Source: Limosilactobacillus caccae | Lineage (GTDB): Bacteria > Bacillota > Bacilli > Lactobacillales > Lactobacillaceae | Direction of reading: 5' to 3' | Assembly (NCBI RefSeq): GCF_900156885.1 | Contig: NZ_FTOY01000010.1 | Location: 434,001 to 498,000 of the forward strand | Length of the DNA: 64,000 nt | In this document: piece by piece, positions 54,090-64,000 of the stretch | Layout of the letters: the number at the start of each line of letters is the position of its first letter | Position numbering within the stretch: the stretch's first letter is position 1 | Position numbers and translations under genes: made by a program | Notes under the pieces: model-generated | The model's database searches: none | What the model saw: only the letters and a program-made list of their open reading frames with translations | Told to the model about the DNA's origin: nothing

Positions 54090-54755
54090 ATGAAGTTTGC
54101 AGATTTGAAAGGTTTTGCTTTTGACCTCGACGGGGTGATCGCCGATACTGCCCGTTTTCACGGCCAAGCATGGCACCAATTAGCGGACAAGGTGGGCACT
54201 GAATGGACCCCTGAACTAGCTGACGCCTTAAAGGGGGTCAGCCGGATGGATTCACTCGAACTTATCCTCAAGGCTGGCGGTCACGAAAATGATTACAGCC
54301 ATGATGAAAAGGTAGCCTTGGCGACCGAGAAGAACGATAACTACATCAAGTTAGTTGAAACCTTGACACCGGCTGATATTTTGCCGGGGATGAAGGACTT
54401 CTTGGATGAATTAAAGGCCAACAACTACCACATTGTGTTAGCCTCGGCATCAAAGAATGCGCCAAAGGTCTTGAAGTACTTACAACTTACTGATTACTTC
54501 GAAGGGATCGTTGATCCGGCGAAGTTGACCCACGGGAAGCCAGACCCAGAAATTTATAGCGAAGCAGCGAAGTTAATGGACTTGCCTGCTGACCAGGTTG
54601 CTGGGTTAGAAGATGCCCAAGCCGGGGTTGAATCAATCAACCGTGCCGGTGAATTATCAATCGGCTTCGGGGCTGACCTGAAGGATGCTGATGTTAAGTT
54701 TGCCCACACTGGTGACGTTTCATTAGCCGCCATTAAGGCCCAGATGGAAGATTAA
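54090..54755 (+). CDS. pgmB: Beta-phosphoglucomutase
   Basis: 221-aa HAD-superfamily mutase converting beta-glucose 1-phosphate to glucose 6-phosphate. Nucleophile Asp12 and acid/base Asp14 are in FAFDLDGVIADTARFH; the cap motif GVSRMDSLELIL, the Ser/Lys in LASASKNAPKVL and GKPDPEIY plus GLEDAQAGVESI complete the site. GGAGG precedes the ATG, 18 bases after mapA. It ends the maltose operon. Confidence 0.96.
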   Translation: MKFADLKGFAFDLDGVIADTARFHGQAWHQLADKVGTEWTPELADALKGVSRMDSLELILKAGGHENDYSHDEKVALATEKNDNYIKLVETLTPADILPGMKDFLDELKANNYHIVLASASKNAPKVLKYLQLTDYFEGIVDPAKLTHGKPDPEIYSEAAKLMDLPADQVAGLEDAQAGVESINRAGELSIGFGADLKDADVKFAHTGDVSLAAIKAQMED

Positions 54756-54790
54756 CCAAATTAACCTCATACGACAACAATAAAATATGT

Positions 54791-54836
54791 GAAGCAGCGA
54801 ACGGAAAAGATGGGTTTCCGGCCGCTGCTTTTTCGT
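54791..54836 (+). terminator. Terminator of the maltose operon
   Basis: AGCAGCG and CGCTGCT arms with an inner CGGAAA/TTTCCG stem, followed by TTTTCGTT. Confidence 0.75.
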
Positions 54837-54936
54837 TAAAGAGAGGAATAACGGCTTTTTACGCTTTTGGAAGGCATAATTGTGTTTTTTGTAAGCGCAA
54901 ACCTTTATAATTAAAGATAAAAGGAGTGGGTAAAAA

Positions 54937-55803
54937 ATGATTGAATTGAATAATATTAACGATAAATTGAATTTAAACAACGGCGTCCAGATTCCATGTG
55001 TTGGTTATGGCACCTTCCGGACACCTGCTGATGTTGCCGAGAAGGCCGTCAGCGATGCCATTGCCAATGGTTACCGGCACATCGATACCGCGGCTGTTTA
55101 TGGCAATGAAGAAGCGGTTGGGAAGGGGATTAAGGACTCTGGGATTGACCGGAAGGACCTCTTTGTTACCAGTAAGCTCTGGAACACGAACCGGGGTTAC
55201 GATGCGACTAAGAAGGCTTTCCAAGAGACCCTTGATCGCCTGCAGATGGACTACCTTGACCTTTACTTGATCCACTGGCCAGCTAACCAGAAGCAATTCG
55301 GTGAAGATGCGGCGAAGATCAACGCCGAAACGTGGCGGGCGATGGAAGACCTGTACCATGACGGCAAGATCCGGGCAATCGGTCTCAGTAACTTCATGCC
55401 CCACCACATTGTGGACTTAATGCAGACCGCTAAGGTTGCCCCAGCGGTTGACCAGATCGAGGTTCACCCGGGCTGGCCACACACTGAAGAAGTTAAGTAC
55501 CTGCAAGCACACAACATCTTAGTTGAAGCCTGGGCACCACTAGGCGGCCAGGGTGCGACGGTAATGACAAACCCAACGATCTTACAGATTGCTGACAAGT
55601 ACGGCAAGTCCGCCGCCCAGGTTTGCTTGCGCTGGGTTATCCAACAGGGTGTCGTTCCATTGCCAAAGTCAGTTCATGAAGAACGGATGATTCAAAACAA
55701 GGACTTCTTTGACTTTGAATTAACTGATGAAGAAATGGAGAAAATCAGCATGTTACCAAACATGGGTGGCCAGTGTGCGGACCCTGATGATGTTGATTTC
55801 TAA
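54937..55803 (+). CDS. Aldo/keto reductase
   Basis: 288-aa NADPH-dependent reductase of the AKR5 type (2,5-diketogluconate/prostaglandin F-like). The catalytic tetrad is complete: Asp50 and Tyr55 in DTAAVYGNEEAVG, Lys80 in SKLWNTNRG and His113 in YLDLYLIHWPAN. The NADPH site is in PLPKSVHEERMIQN. Probably reduces small aldehydes and ketones such as methylglyoxal. AGGAGTGG precedes ATG 54937. Confidence 0.92.
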   Translation: MIELNNINDKLNLNNGVQIPCVGYGTFRTPADVAEKAVSDAIANGYRHIDTAAVYGNEEAVGKGIKDSGIDRKDLFVTSKLWNTNRGYDATKKAFQETLDRLQMDYLDLYLIHWPANQKQFGEDAAKINAETWRAMEDLYHDGKIRAIGLSNFMPHHIVDLMQTAKVAPAVDQIEVHPGWPHTEEVKYLQAHNILVEAWAPLGGQGATVMTNPTILQIADKYGKSAAQVCLRWVIQQGVVPLPKSVHEERMIQNKDFFDFELTDEEMEKISMLPNMGGQCADPDDVDF

Positions 55804-55811
55804 ATAATTAA

Positions 55812-55854
55812 ATATGACCTCACTAACTATCAAGGCTAGTGAGGTCATTTTATA
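55812..55854 (+). terminator. Terminator after the aldo/keto reductase
   Basis: ATGACCTCACTA and TAGTGAGGTCAT form a perfect 12-bp stem, followed by TTTTAT. Confidence 0.9.
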
Positions 55855-55898
55855 TTATAATAGGTTTCAGCTAATTCTTATTTAGGGGCGCGAGTAAC

Positions 55899-57689
55899 GT
55901 GAAGTTAATATGGGACGACTTACGGCAGTATTCACGGCAATTTTGGCAGCACTGGCTAGCGCTGATTGCCTTATTTGTTGGCATTGATGTACTTAATCAG
56001 TTGGTATTCATTCCACTATTGCGGTGGGGGACGACTTTTATCTTGCAGGCTGGGGGGATCCCATTTGTATCTTATCAAAACCTGCTAATCCTTATTACCC
56101 AGCACCAGTTTGTTGTTTTGGCCTTGCTGGGGGAGTTAATCATCTTGCTACTGCTAATTTACTGGCAGTTTGCCCTTTTGCTATCAGGGCTACGGCTAAT
56201 TCTGCATGACCAGGCGACCTGGCGGTTAATGCTACAACAATCCTGGCAGGCTGTGCGGCAGATCCGGTGGGGGTCATTGCCCTTGATGCTCGGCTATTTC
56301 ATCCTGGTAATCCCATTCGTTGACTTAGTCTTTCGCACCCCCTTATTATCAAAGGTCCAGATTCCCGAGTTTATCGTCGACTTCATGACCCGCAGCGGGG
56401 CACTTTTGACGACATTAATTGTGTTCTACACGATTATCACAGTCCTGGGCGTTCGGTTGATTTTAACCCTGCCGCTGATGATTTACGAGGGGCAACCGAC
56501 CAAGACCGCTGTTACCAATAGCTGGCGGTTGACCGGGCATTTGCGCTGGTGGAGCTACCTTAAGCGGTTGATTGTCCTTGGCTTATTAGCGACACTTTTT
56601 CTGGGGGCCTTTTATGCAGTGATTTACGGGGTGCAGTGGGTAATGGATTTATTTCCCGGGAAATTTGCCTTCGTCACGGCAGTCATTAACCTGACCTTGA
56701 TTCAGGCAGTTAGTGAACTGCTGACAATTTGGGCAGGAATTGTTGCCTTGCAAATTATCATTGCCCTGCTACCGGTTAAGGGAATTGTTTCCGCACCGCC
56801 AACAAAAGAGCCGTACCGGGGAGTGGGACTGGTCTTTGCGATCCTGATGCTAATGATCGCCGGTGTCGCGATTTTTAACAATATTTATTACTTACGCGGC
56901 GCACAGGTAAACCAACCAATTACGATTTCGCACCGGGGAGTGGCCGAGGAAAACGGGGTGCAAAATACGATCCCCGCCCTGCAAAAAACGCACCGGCTTC
57001 ATCCAACCTATGTGGAAATGGATGTTCACGAGACGAAAGACCACCAGTTTGTTGTCCTTCATGATGAAAACTTAAAGGAGCTAACGGGAGTTGACAAGAC
57101 GCCCCACCAACTGACCTTAAAGCAGCTTACTAAGCTGACCGCAAAGGAAAATGGCCACCAAGCTAAGATTGCCAGCTTTGACCAGTACTTAGCGGCGGCT
57201 GAACGGCTGCATCAAAAACTACTGGTGGAAGTTAAAACAACTCCCCAGGACTCAAAGGGGATGCTTCGTCGTTTTAACCAGCAATACGGGCAACGGCTTA
57301 TCCGGGACCATGATCAGGCGCAATCGTTGGATTATTGGGCAGTGACGACGTTGAAGAAACTCAACCCGCAGTTAAAGGTACTGTATATCCAGCCCTATAA
57401 CTTTTCTTACCCCCACAGTATTGCGGATGGTTATTCGATGGAATATTCGACATTAAATTTTGAGTTCATCCGCCAATCACACTACCAAGACCACCCGGTG
57501 TACTCCTGGACGGTAAATGAGCCAGGGGTGATGAAACAGATGATGTACAATCACGTTGACGGCATTATCACGGATAATCTTGGTGAACTTAACCGGACAA
57601 TTGGCAGTTATACGGGGGCGATGAGTTACGCCAACCGGCTACTCAACTTTATCCTGGTCGTCCCAACCGGTGGCGGCTTAGAGCCGTAA
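55899..57689 (+). CDS. Membrane glycerophosphodiester phosphodiesterase
   Basis: 596-aa two-part protein: about eight hydrophobic segments (residues 1-330, the GPDPase membrane domain) fused to a C-terminal GDPD TIM barrel. Catalytic residues are in ISHRGVAEENGVQNT (His345), EMDVHETKDHQFVVLHDENL (Glu/Asp metal ligands and second His) and KLLVEVKTT. It hydrolyses glycerophosphodiesters, possibly from lipoteichoic acid turnover, releasing glycerol 3-phosphate. GTG start at 55899, with a weak ribosome site. Confidence 0.9.
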   Translation: MKLIWDDLRQYSRQFWQHWLALIALFVGIDVLNQLVFIPLLRWGTTFILQAGGIPFVSYQNLLILITQHQFVVLALLGELIILLLLIYWQFALLLSGLRLILHDQATWRLMLQQSWQAVRQIRWGSLPLMLGYFILVIPFVDLVFRTPLLSKVQIPEFIVDFMTRSGALLTTLIVFYTIITVLGVRLILTLPLMIYEGQPTKTAVTNSWRLTGHLRWWSYLKRLIVLGLLATLFLGAFYAVIYGVQWVMDLFPGKFAFVTAVINLTLIQAVSELLTIWAGIVALQIIIALLPVKGIVSAPPTKEPYRGVGLVFAILMLMIAGVAIFNNIYYLRGAQVNQPITISHRGVAEENGVQNTIPALQKTHRLHPTYVEMDVHETKDHQFVVLHDENLKELTGVDKTPHQLTLKQLTKLTAKENGHQAKIASFDQYLAAAERLHQKLLVEVKTTPQDSKGMLRRFNQQYGQRLIRDHDQAQSLDYWAVTTLKKLNPQLKVLYIQPYNFSYPHSIADGYSMEYSTLNFEFIRQSHYQDHPVYSWTVNEPGVMKQMMYNHVDGIITDNLGELNRTIGSYTGAMSYANRLLNFILVVPTGGGLEP

Positions 57690-57739
57690 CGTTGGCTGAT
57701 GGTGTTAGAGGCGCGACAATGATTTGCCGGGTAATAAAA

Positions 57740-57776
57740 TAAGCGGTCGGGAAAGTTCCCCGGCCGCTTGTTTTTA
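57740..57776. terminator. Terminator between GDPD and ECF genes
   Basis: AAGCGGTCGGG and CCCCGGCCGCTT arms followed by GTTTTTAT; it lies between convergent genes and may serve both. Confidence 0.8.
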
Positions 57777-58274
57777 TAAATTAATATTTCTCTTCTTCAG
57801 TTGTTGAATGATGACGAGGGCGACAAGACCGCCGACCATTCCCTGGATGAAGTTTGACCCCAGGCTCATAAAGCCGGTAATGACGTGGTACATCACAGAG
57901 TTGCAGATAAAGTAGATGGCAATCATTACGATTGTGCCGGCGAGGACCGCTAACCACTTACCCCACCGGTACTGACCATACTTCTTGTAGATCCAACCGC
58001 TGATCAAGCCTTCCAGACCATGGGCGGCAAATGAGAAGAGGGCATCCTGAGGGAAACCGGAGATGAGGTCTAAAAATAATCCCCCGAAGCCGCCGACAAC
58101 GGTCCCGGCACCAGGACCGAGTAACATGGCGGCAGTAAATACTCCTGCGTCGCAGAGGTTGACATTGCCGTGGGTCCACGGAATGGGAAAGAGGAAGAAG
58201 CGGCCGAGAACGAGGGTGAGGGCAAGCAGCATTGCCCCGATAATAGTTCGTGTAAACTTGCGATTTGTGCGCAT
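57774..58274 (-). CDS. ECF transporter S component
   Basis: 166-aa substrate-binding membrane subunit with about six helices, of the PF07155-like group (riboflavin/HMP-type S components). Start ATG 58274 (MRTNRKFTRTIIGAMLLALT) follows AAGGAG; the longer frame to 58373 lacks a ribosome site. The AxxxA-like helix 1 segment (GAMLLALTLVLG) would contact EcfT. The substrate cannot be assigned. The EcfAA'T module must lie elsewhere, as is usual in lactobacilli. Confidence 0.82.
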   Translation of the reverse strand: MRTNRKFTRTIIGAMLLALTLVLGRFFLFPIPWTHGNVNLCDAGVFTAAMLLGPGAGTVVGGFGGLFLDLISGFPQDALFSFAAHGLEGLISGWIYKKYGQYRWGKWLAVLAGTIVMIAIYFICNSVMYHVITGFMSLGSNFIQGMVGGLVALVIIQQLKKRNINL

Positions 58275-58370
58275 GATAACTCCTTGCAAAGTGACTTGCT
58301 GATAATTGTACTTGATTTGTGTTACTGGAAAAGGTTTTTCCTCCCGGTGACTAGGTAGCTGACCATTAAA

Positions 58371-58406
58371 CAAAAATAGAGGTCAGAGTCTACTCCCTGA
58401 CCTCTA
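58371..58406 (-). terminator. Terminator after guaC
   Basis: Minus-strand AGAGGTCAG and CTGACCTCT arms (inner GAG/CTC), followed by ATTTTTG. Confidence 0.8.
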
Positions 58407-58415
58407 AAATAATCT

Positions 58416-59390
58416 TTAGTAGTCACCATTCATAATTGAGTTTTTAACAATCATGTAGTCGACCTTCCGGATGGCTTCAAGGTCCTTACCCCCGGCGTAG
58501 GAAATTGATGATTGTAAGTCTTCTTGCATTTCACGAAGGGTGTCTTCGATTGAACCGCGGTAAGGGACCAGCATCTGCTTCCCTTCGACGTTGCGGTAGG
58601 CGCCCTTTTGCACTTCAGAAGCAGACCCCCAGTATTGCTTATAGCGCTTGCCATCAATGTTGATGACGTGGCCTGGTGATTCGAGGTGGCCGGCGAGTAA
58701 TGAACCAATCATTACCATTGATGCACCGAAACGTACAGACTTGGTAATATCCCCGTTATGGCGGATGCCACCGTCAGCGATGATTGGCTTGCGGGCTGCC
58801 TTAGCACACCAGCGGATGGCAGACAGCTGCCAGCCCCCGGTTCCAAAACCAGTCTTTAGCTTGGTGATGCAGGCCTTGCCGGGACCAACCCCGACTTTTG
58901 TCGCGTCAGCGCCGGCATTCTCAAGGTCGCGGACTGCTTCTGGCGTTGCGACATTTCCAGCAGTGACAAAGGCAGTTGGTAATTGCTCCTTGATGTATTG
59001 GATCATCTTAATGACGTAATCAGAGTGACCATGAGCGACATCAATGGTGATGTATTCAGGAACTAATTGTTCGGCTTTTAGTTGGTCGATGAAGTCATAT
59101 TCACTATCCTTAATGCCGACTGAAATCGAAGCAAATAGCCCCTGGTCGTGCATTCGCTTAATAAAACCTGGCCGGTCAGCGGGCTGGAAGCGGTGCATGA
59201 CATAGTAGTAATCATTTTGTGCTAACCACACAGCGAGCTCCTCGTTAATCACACTCTCCATGTTGGCAGGGACAACGGGAATCTTAAAGGTCCGGGGACC
59301 AAACTTGATGCTCGTATCAGCATCCTTGCGACTCTTAATAATGCATTTATTAGGTACCAGTTGGATGTCATCGTAATCGAATGTTTTCAC
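58416..59390 (-). CDS. guaC: GMP reductase
   Basis: 324-aa IMPDH/GMPR-family enzyme reducing GMP to IMP with NADPH, balancing adenine and guanine nucleotides. The catalytic Cys is in [35 protein letters not shown] binds the phosphate. No CBS domains, which with its length separates it from IMP dehydrogenase. GTG start 59390 with AGGAGCT ahead. It is divergent from purA; the two supply opposite branches from IMP. Confidence 0.95.
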   Translation of the reverse strand: MKTFDYDDIQLVPNKCIIKSRKDADTSIKFGPRTFKIPVVPANMESVINEELAVWLAQNDYYYVMHRFQPADRPGFIKRMHDQGLFASISVGIKDSEYDFIDQLKAEQLVPEYITIDVAHGHSDYVIKMIQYIKEQLPTAFVTAGNVATPEAVRDLENAGADATKVGVGPGKACITKLKTGFGTGGWQLSAIRWCAKAARKPIIADGGIRHNGDITKSVRFGASMVMIGSLLAGHLESPGHVINIDGKRYKQYWGSASEVQKGAYRNVEGKQMLVPYRGSIEDTLREMQEDLQSSISYAGGKDLEAIRKVDYMIVKNSIMNGDY

Positions 59391-59428
59391 AAAGATAGCT
59401 CCTTTTTTTATTAAAAATACCGTAAATT

Positions 59429-59457
59429 ATTATGCACTTAAAGATTGGCAGCGTCAA
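59429..59457 (-). promoter_or_regulatory. guaC promoter
   Basis: Minus-strand -35 TTGACG (59452-59457), 17-base spacer, -10 CATAAT (59429-59434). Confidence 0.75.
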
Positions 59458-59508
59458 TAAAATAGCGTACATTTTTTGGGATGGTTTCTGAAAAAGTTCG
59501 AGAAACTG

Positions 59509-59537
59509 TTGACGATTGCGTTGAAATCCAGTAGGAT
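59509..59537 (+). promoter_or_regulatory. purA promoter
   Basis: -35 TTGACG (59509-59514), 17-base spacer, -10 TAGGAT (59532-59537). Its -35 is the same hexamer as in the divergent guaC promoter. Confidence 0.65.
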
Positions 59538-59586
59538 AAGGAAGTAAAAACGTTAATTTAGAAACTAAACGATGAGGTGAAAATAA

Positions 59587-60882
<1,296 letters not shown>

Positions 60883-60898
60883 ATTACTAATAATTGTG

Positions 60899-60936
60899 AA
60901 AAGAGCGGTGAGATTTGCGATCACGGCTCTTTTTTA
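60899..60936 (+). terminator. Terminator after purA
   Basis: AAAGAGC...GTGA pairs with TCAC...GCTCTTT and continues into six T. Confidence 0.8.
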
Positions 60937-60987
60937 TATTGTGCTATAATCAAGCAAGATAGACGATTGAAAATAGGGAGAAAAACG

Positions 60988-61797
60988 ATGTCACAACCAA
61001 CAATTACGGTTAGCCGCCATTACCTTGACTGGCCGCTTAACCAAACGATTAACCAGAATGACTTACTACAACAACTCGGTGTTCACGCCACTGGCAGCAA
61101 CGGCCAGGACCTGACGAGTAAGGTCATCATTAACTTGACCCAGGTAAACATCAACCAGGTGGGGGAATACCCGCTAATGCTCAGCGTAATGGATGCTGAC
61201 GGCCAAAGTAGCCAGGACAGTGTTACCCTAAACGTCCGGGTCATGGCTAACCAGGAACCGGCTAATCACCAGTCGTCCACGCCCGCCGCGACACCAACGG
61301 ACCAAAAGTCGAAAAAGGGGTGGCTGTGGCTGATCTTAGCCCTCTTGATAATCGTTGGTGTGTGGTGGGCCATCAATAACCGTAACCGCCAAGCAGACCA
61401 AGCGGCCAATAACAACGAGCAGAGCAGTCAGATTAGCAATAACTCAAGCAACATTAACAAGCTCAGTGAGGACAACCAAAAGCTTGCCAACCAGGTTGCC
61501 CAGCTAAAAGGAGCCACCCAGCAGTACCAAAAGGACCACGACCAGCAGGCACTCCAGGAGCGGTTAGACACCATCCAAAACCAGAACCAGCAGCTCCAAA
61601 ACCAGGTACAAGATAACGGGGTTAAGCAGGACTTCAACCAGGTCAACGACACAATTAACGAGATCCAGCAAAACCCCGATGACGGAACCCAGATAGTCAA
61701 TAACCTCAAAAACGAGGGTGACTTTGCCGAAATCTGGAGTAATGTCTCACAACAAGTACAAAAATGGTTAAGTGAGTTCGCTAGCACGGATAATTGA
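60988..61797 (+). CDS. Membrane protein with N-terminal Ig-like domain and C-terminal coiled coil
   Basis: 269-aa protein of unknown function. Residues 1-90 look like a bacterial Ig-like/DUF5011-type beta domain (VSRHYLDWPLNQTI, VNINQVGEYPLMLSVMDADG) without any signal peptide. A Pro/Thr/Ser linker leads to one transmembrane helix (KGWLWLILALLIIVGVWWAI, about 111-130) and then a Gln/Asn-rich coiled coil. The positive charges are mixed on both sides of the helix (KSKK before, NRNRQ after), so topology is unclear. GGGAG precedes ATG 60988. Monocistronic. Confidence 0.7.
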   Translation: MSQPTITVSRHYLDWPLNQTINQNDLLQQLGVHATGSNGQDLTSKVIINLTQVNINQVGEYPLMLSVMDADGQSSQDSVTLNVRVMANQEPANHQSSTPAATPTDQKSKKGWLWLILALLIIVGVWWAINNRNRQADQAANNNEQSSQISNNSSNINKLSEDNQKLANQVAQLKGATQQYQKDHDQQALQERLDTIQNQNQQLQNQVQDNGVKQDFNQVNDTINEIQQNPDDGTQIVNNLKNEGDFAEIWSNVSQQVQKWLSEFASTDN

Positions 61798-61841
61798 CAG
61801 GGGCATGCTAGACCCTTAAAATAAAACTAATAATTTACCTA

Positions 61842-61912
61842 ATTCCCGGATGGCAGGTGGGTAGTCGCCGGGGAGACTGAAAAAGAAGCGGGAATGAAGG
61901 GGTTGCCCTTTA
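61842..61912 (+). promoter_or_regulatory. PyrR-binding attenuator leader of pyrR
   Basis: An outer stem ATTCCCG (61842-61848)/CGGGAAT (61889-61895) encloses a loop hairpin AGTC-GCCGGGGA-GACT (61863-61878), resembling the PyrR binding loop (GGGGAGACT-type purine-rich element). It is followed by a short AAGGG/CCCTT hairpin with TTT. UMP-bound PyrR would stabilise this anti-antiterminator and terminate its own transcript. Confidence 0.55.
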
Positions 61913-61940
61913 TCACCACGTCCAATTAAAAATAATATAA

Positions 61941-62489
<549 letters not shown>

Positions 62490-62535
62490 TAAAGTGGGGC
62501 TTCAGGACAATTAGTCTTGGAACCCCACTTTATTA
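62490..62535 (+). terminator. Terminator after pyrR
   Basis: TAAAGTGGGGC...TTC pairs with GGA..CCCCACTTTA, directly after the pyrR stop. Confidence 0.85.
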
Positions 62536-62612
62536 ATGGCTAAATTTTATTTACTTATTTTTTATAAACGTTTAATATAGGGAACGTGAAAACGGCGAGA
62601 GGAGAAGAGACA

Positions 62613-63344
62613 ATGGGAAAACCGATTATTGGAATTTCAGGCTCACGAATTATTAATAATAGCGGGGCCTTGCCGGGATATTACCGGAGCTACGTTAACG
62701 AGGACTATGTTGACTCGGTGATCAAAAATGGTGGGATCCCGTATATCATTCCGTTTAATGAGGACCCGGATGTCACCGCGGCACAAATTGCCAATGTCGA
62801 TGGCTTGATCTTGTCCGGGGGGCACGACATTGATCCCCGCTTATATGGGGAGGAATCGCAACAAAAGATTGGGATGATCTGGCCGGAACGCGACCGCTTT
62901 GACATCCGCCTGCTGACCGGTGCTGAGCAACGGCACTTGCCCGTTCTAGGGATTTGCCGCGGTGCCCAGCTGATCAACGTGGCGCATGGTGGCTCGCTTT
63001 ACCAGGACCTTAGCTACCGGCAGGAGCGGACGTTAAAGCATGACCAGGGACACACCCCGACATTGGCGACCCAGACCGCCGAGCTTATCGACGGTAGTTA
63101 CTTGGCAAAGTTATTTGCGGAAAAGGAAATCTCAATCAATAGCTTCCACCACCAGCTGATCAAGAACATGGGGAAGGGCTTAGCAATCTCAGCCCAGGCC
63201 AAGGACGGCGTGGTTGAAGCCTTTGAAAATGAGGATGGCTCAATTATTGGGGTGCAGTGGCATCCAGAAATGCTCCACGGTAACGTCCAAATTATGAATA
63301 AGCTGTTTACTGACTTAATCAATAAAACGAGAAAAGAGGGCTAA
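62613..63344 (+). CDS. Gamma-glutamyl-gamma-aminobutyrate hydrolase-type C26 peptidase
   Basis: 243-aa class I glutamine amidotransferase-like hydrolase (PuuD/peptidase C26). The nucleophilic Cys115 is in LGICRGAQLINV; His217 and Glu219 are in GVQWHPEMLHG, completing the triad. GGHDIDPRLYGEE is the family oxyanion region. It would cleave gamma-glutamyl compounds. ATG 62613 follows GAGGAGAAGAG; an upstream GTG at 62586 is less likely. The amino acid permease begins 4 bases after its stop, suggesting uptake and hydrolysis are linked. Confidence 0.92.
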   Translation: MGKPIIGISGSRIINNSGALPGYYRSYVNEDYVDSVIKNGGIPYIIPFNEDPDVTAAQIANVDGLILSGGHDIDPRLYGEESQQKIGMIWPERDRFDIRLLTGAEQRHLPVLGICRGAQLINVAHGGSLYQDLSYRQERTLKHDQGHTPTLATQTAELIDGSYLAKLFAEKEISINSFHHQLIKNMGKGLAISAQAKDGVVEAFENEDGSIIGVQWHPEMLHGNVQIMNKLFTDLINKTRKEG

Positions 63345-63348
63345 GCAG

Positions 63349-64000
63349 ATGACAAAAACAAAGTTAGGCTTTTGGTCAATTGTCCTGCTGGCAATTAATT
63401 CCATCATTGGTTCCGGGATCTTTCTTACGCCCGGCTCAGTTGTTTCAATGGTCGGCACGAAGGCTCCGCTGGCTTACTTCCTCGCGGCCATCTTTGCCGC
63501 TGTCTTAGCGATTACCTTTGCTGCGGCGGCAAAGTATGTCAGTAAGAGTGGGGCGGCCTATTCCTACGCAAAGGCCGCTTATGGCGAAAACATGGGCTTT
63601 TACATGGGGGTCGTCCGTTTCTTCTCGGCCTCCGTTGCCTGGGGAGTAATGGCCGTCGGCGTCATCCGGACGACGTTCTCCATCTTTGGTTGGCACCAGT
63701 CATTTGAAAATATTACTCTTGGTTTCATCGTATTAATGCTAATTATCATGGCAATTAACATGATGGGGCGGCGGGTCTTTACAGTTATCAATGACCTATC
63801 GACGGTCGGAAAACTGGCGGCCTTAGCGCTGATTATTGTGGCCGGGGTGGTCGTCCTCTTAAAGACGGGGGACAACCACTTTAACGAACTTGATCAGATG
63901 GTCTCACCGACTGGTAAACCCCTGATCCCCGCCTTTACGACTTCGGGCTTTGTGATGGCGGTCATTTCGGCCTTTTATGCCTTCACCGGTTTTGAAGCAG
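63349..64000 (+). CDS. APC-family amino acid permease, N-terminal part
   Basis: Truncated by the window end: 217 codons visible. It begins MTKTKLGFWSIVLLAINSII and continues GSGIFLTPGSV, the unwound helix 1 motif that binds the substrate backbone in APC transporters. About six helices are present, including SGAAYSYAKAAYGENMGF and a late FYAFTGFEA. ATG 63349 follows AGAGGG within the preceding gene's end. It is cotranscribed with the C26 hydrolase; the substrate is probably an amino acid or gamma-glutamyl derivative. Confidence 0.92.
   Translation, partial: MTKTKLGFWSIVLLAINSIIGSGIFLTPGSVVSMVGTKAPLAYFLAAIFAAVLAITFAAAAKYVSKSGAAYSYAKAAYGENMGFYMGVVRFFSASVAWGVMAVGVIRTTFSIFGWHQSFENITLGFIVLMLIIMAINMMGRRVFTVINDLSTVGKLAALALIIVAGVVVLLKTGDNHFNELDQMVSPTGKPLIPAFTTSGFVMAVISAFYAFTGFEA

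Noticed and set aside
58275-58370. TPP riboswitch before the ECF S component
   Set aside because: No CTGAGA-type thi-box core or matching stems in the short leader.

Overview
The window is a gene-dense chromosomal stretch of a lactic acid bacterium, most probably a Limosilactobacillus (L. reuteri/mucosae/oris group); I cannot name the species. The pointers are the order gdpP-rplI-dnaB-...-walRK-yycHIJ-htrA-...-rlmH, which sits beside the replication origin in Lactobacillaceae, a 1,3-propanediol-type iron alcohol dehydrogenase, clpL, a SEC10/PgrA-like surface protein, maltose phosphorylase with beta-phosphoglucomutase, and rexBA (addBA).

Layout. 1-5,000: end of gdpP, rplI, dnaB, an MFS exporter and a small Cys-rich protein. 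5,000-7,900: a zinc alcohol dehydrogenase behind a cre site, a class III PPK2, and two identical tRNA-Lys(CTT) genes on the minus strand. 7,900-15,400: the WalRK cell-wall stress operon (walR, walK, yycH, yycI, yycJ), htrA and a PgpA-like gene. 15,400-18,500: an attenuator-like leader, an orphan TrpX-like substrate-binding protein, an M20 peptidase, then a non-coding segment carrying six exact DnaA boxes in front of rlmH. 19,000-26,700: redox genes (FMN reductase, iron ADH, NAD aldehyde dehydrogenase), an intact ISL3-family IS with 8-bp target repeats, a proC-like/VOC pair, and a Gdx-type SMR pump behind a terminator leader. 27,000-34,000: an orphan sensor kinase, OsmC, an aminotransferase plus D-2-hydroxyacid dehydrogenase operon behind an aromatic leader peptide, then a small HTH gene, a coupled 23-codon ORF and clpL. 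34,000-40,000: a 0.75-kb non-coding AT-rich stretch, a 975-aa surface protein, a GNAT and cardiolipin synthase. 40,000-48,000: rexB-rexA. 48,000-55,000: a LacI regulator, a thiolase, and a maltose transporter-phosphorylase-phosphoglucomutase operon. 55,000-64,000: AKR, membrane GDPD, an ECF S component, divergent guaC/purA, a membrane coiled-coil protein, pyrR with its leader, a C26 glutamine-amidotransferase hydrolase and the start of an APC permease.

The most interesting observation is regulatory. Two separate transcription units (minus strand near 31,150-30,926, plus strand 15,402-15,698) each have a good promoter, a short leader peptide with aromatic/Trp codons, and hairpins whose arms can pair in mutually exclusive ways before a terminator. 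This is the architecture of ribosome-mediated attenuation, unusual for lactobacilli where T-boxes normally serve amino-acid genes. The downstream genes (aromatic-type aminotransferase with 2-hydroxyacid dehydrogenase; TrpX-like binding protein) fit an aromatic amino acid signal. A second notable item is the DnaA-box cluster upstream of rlmH. All structures were worked out by eye; none was folded or searched against a database.
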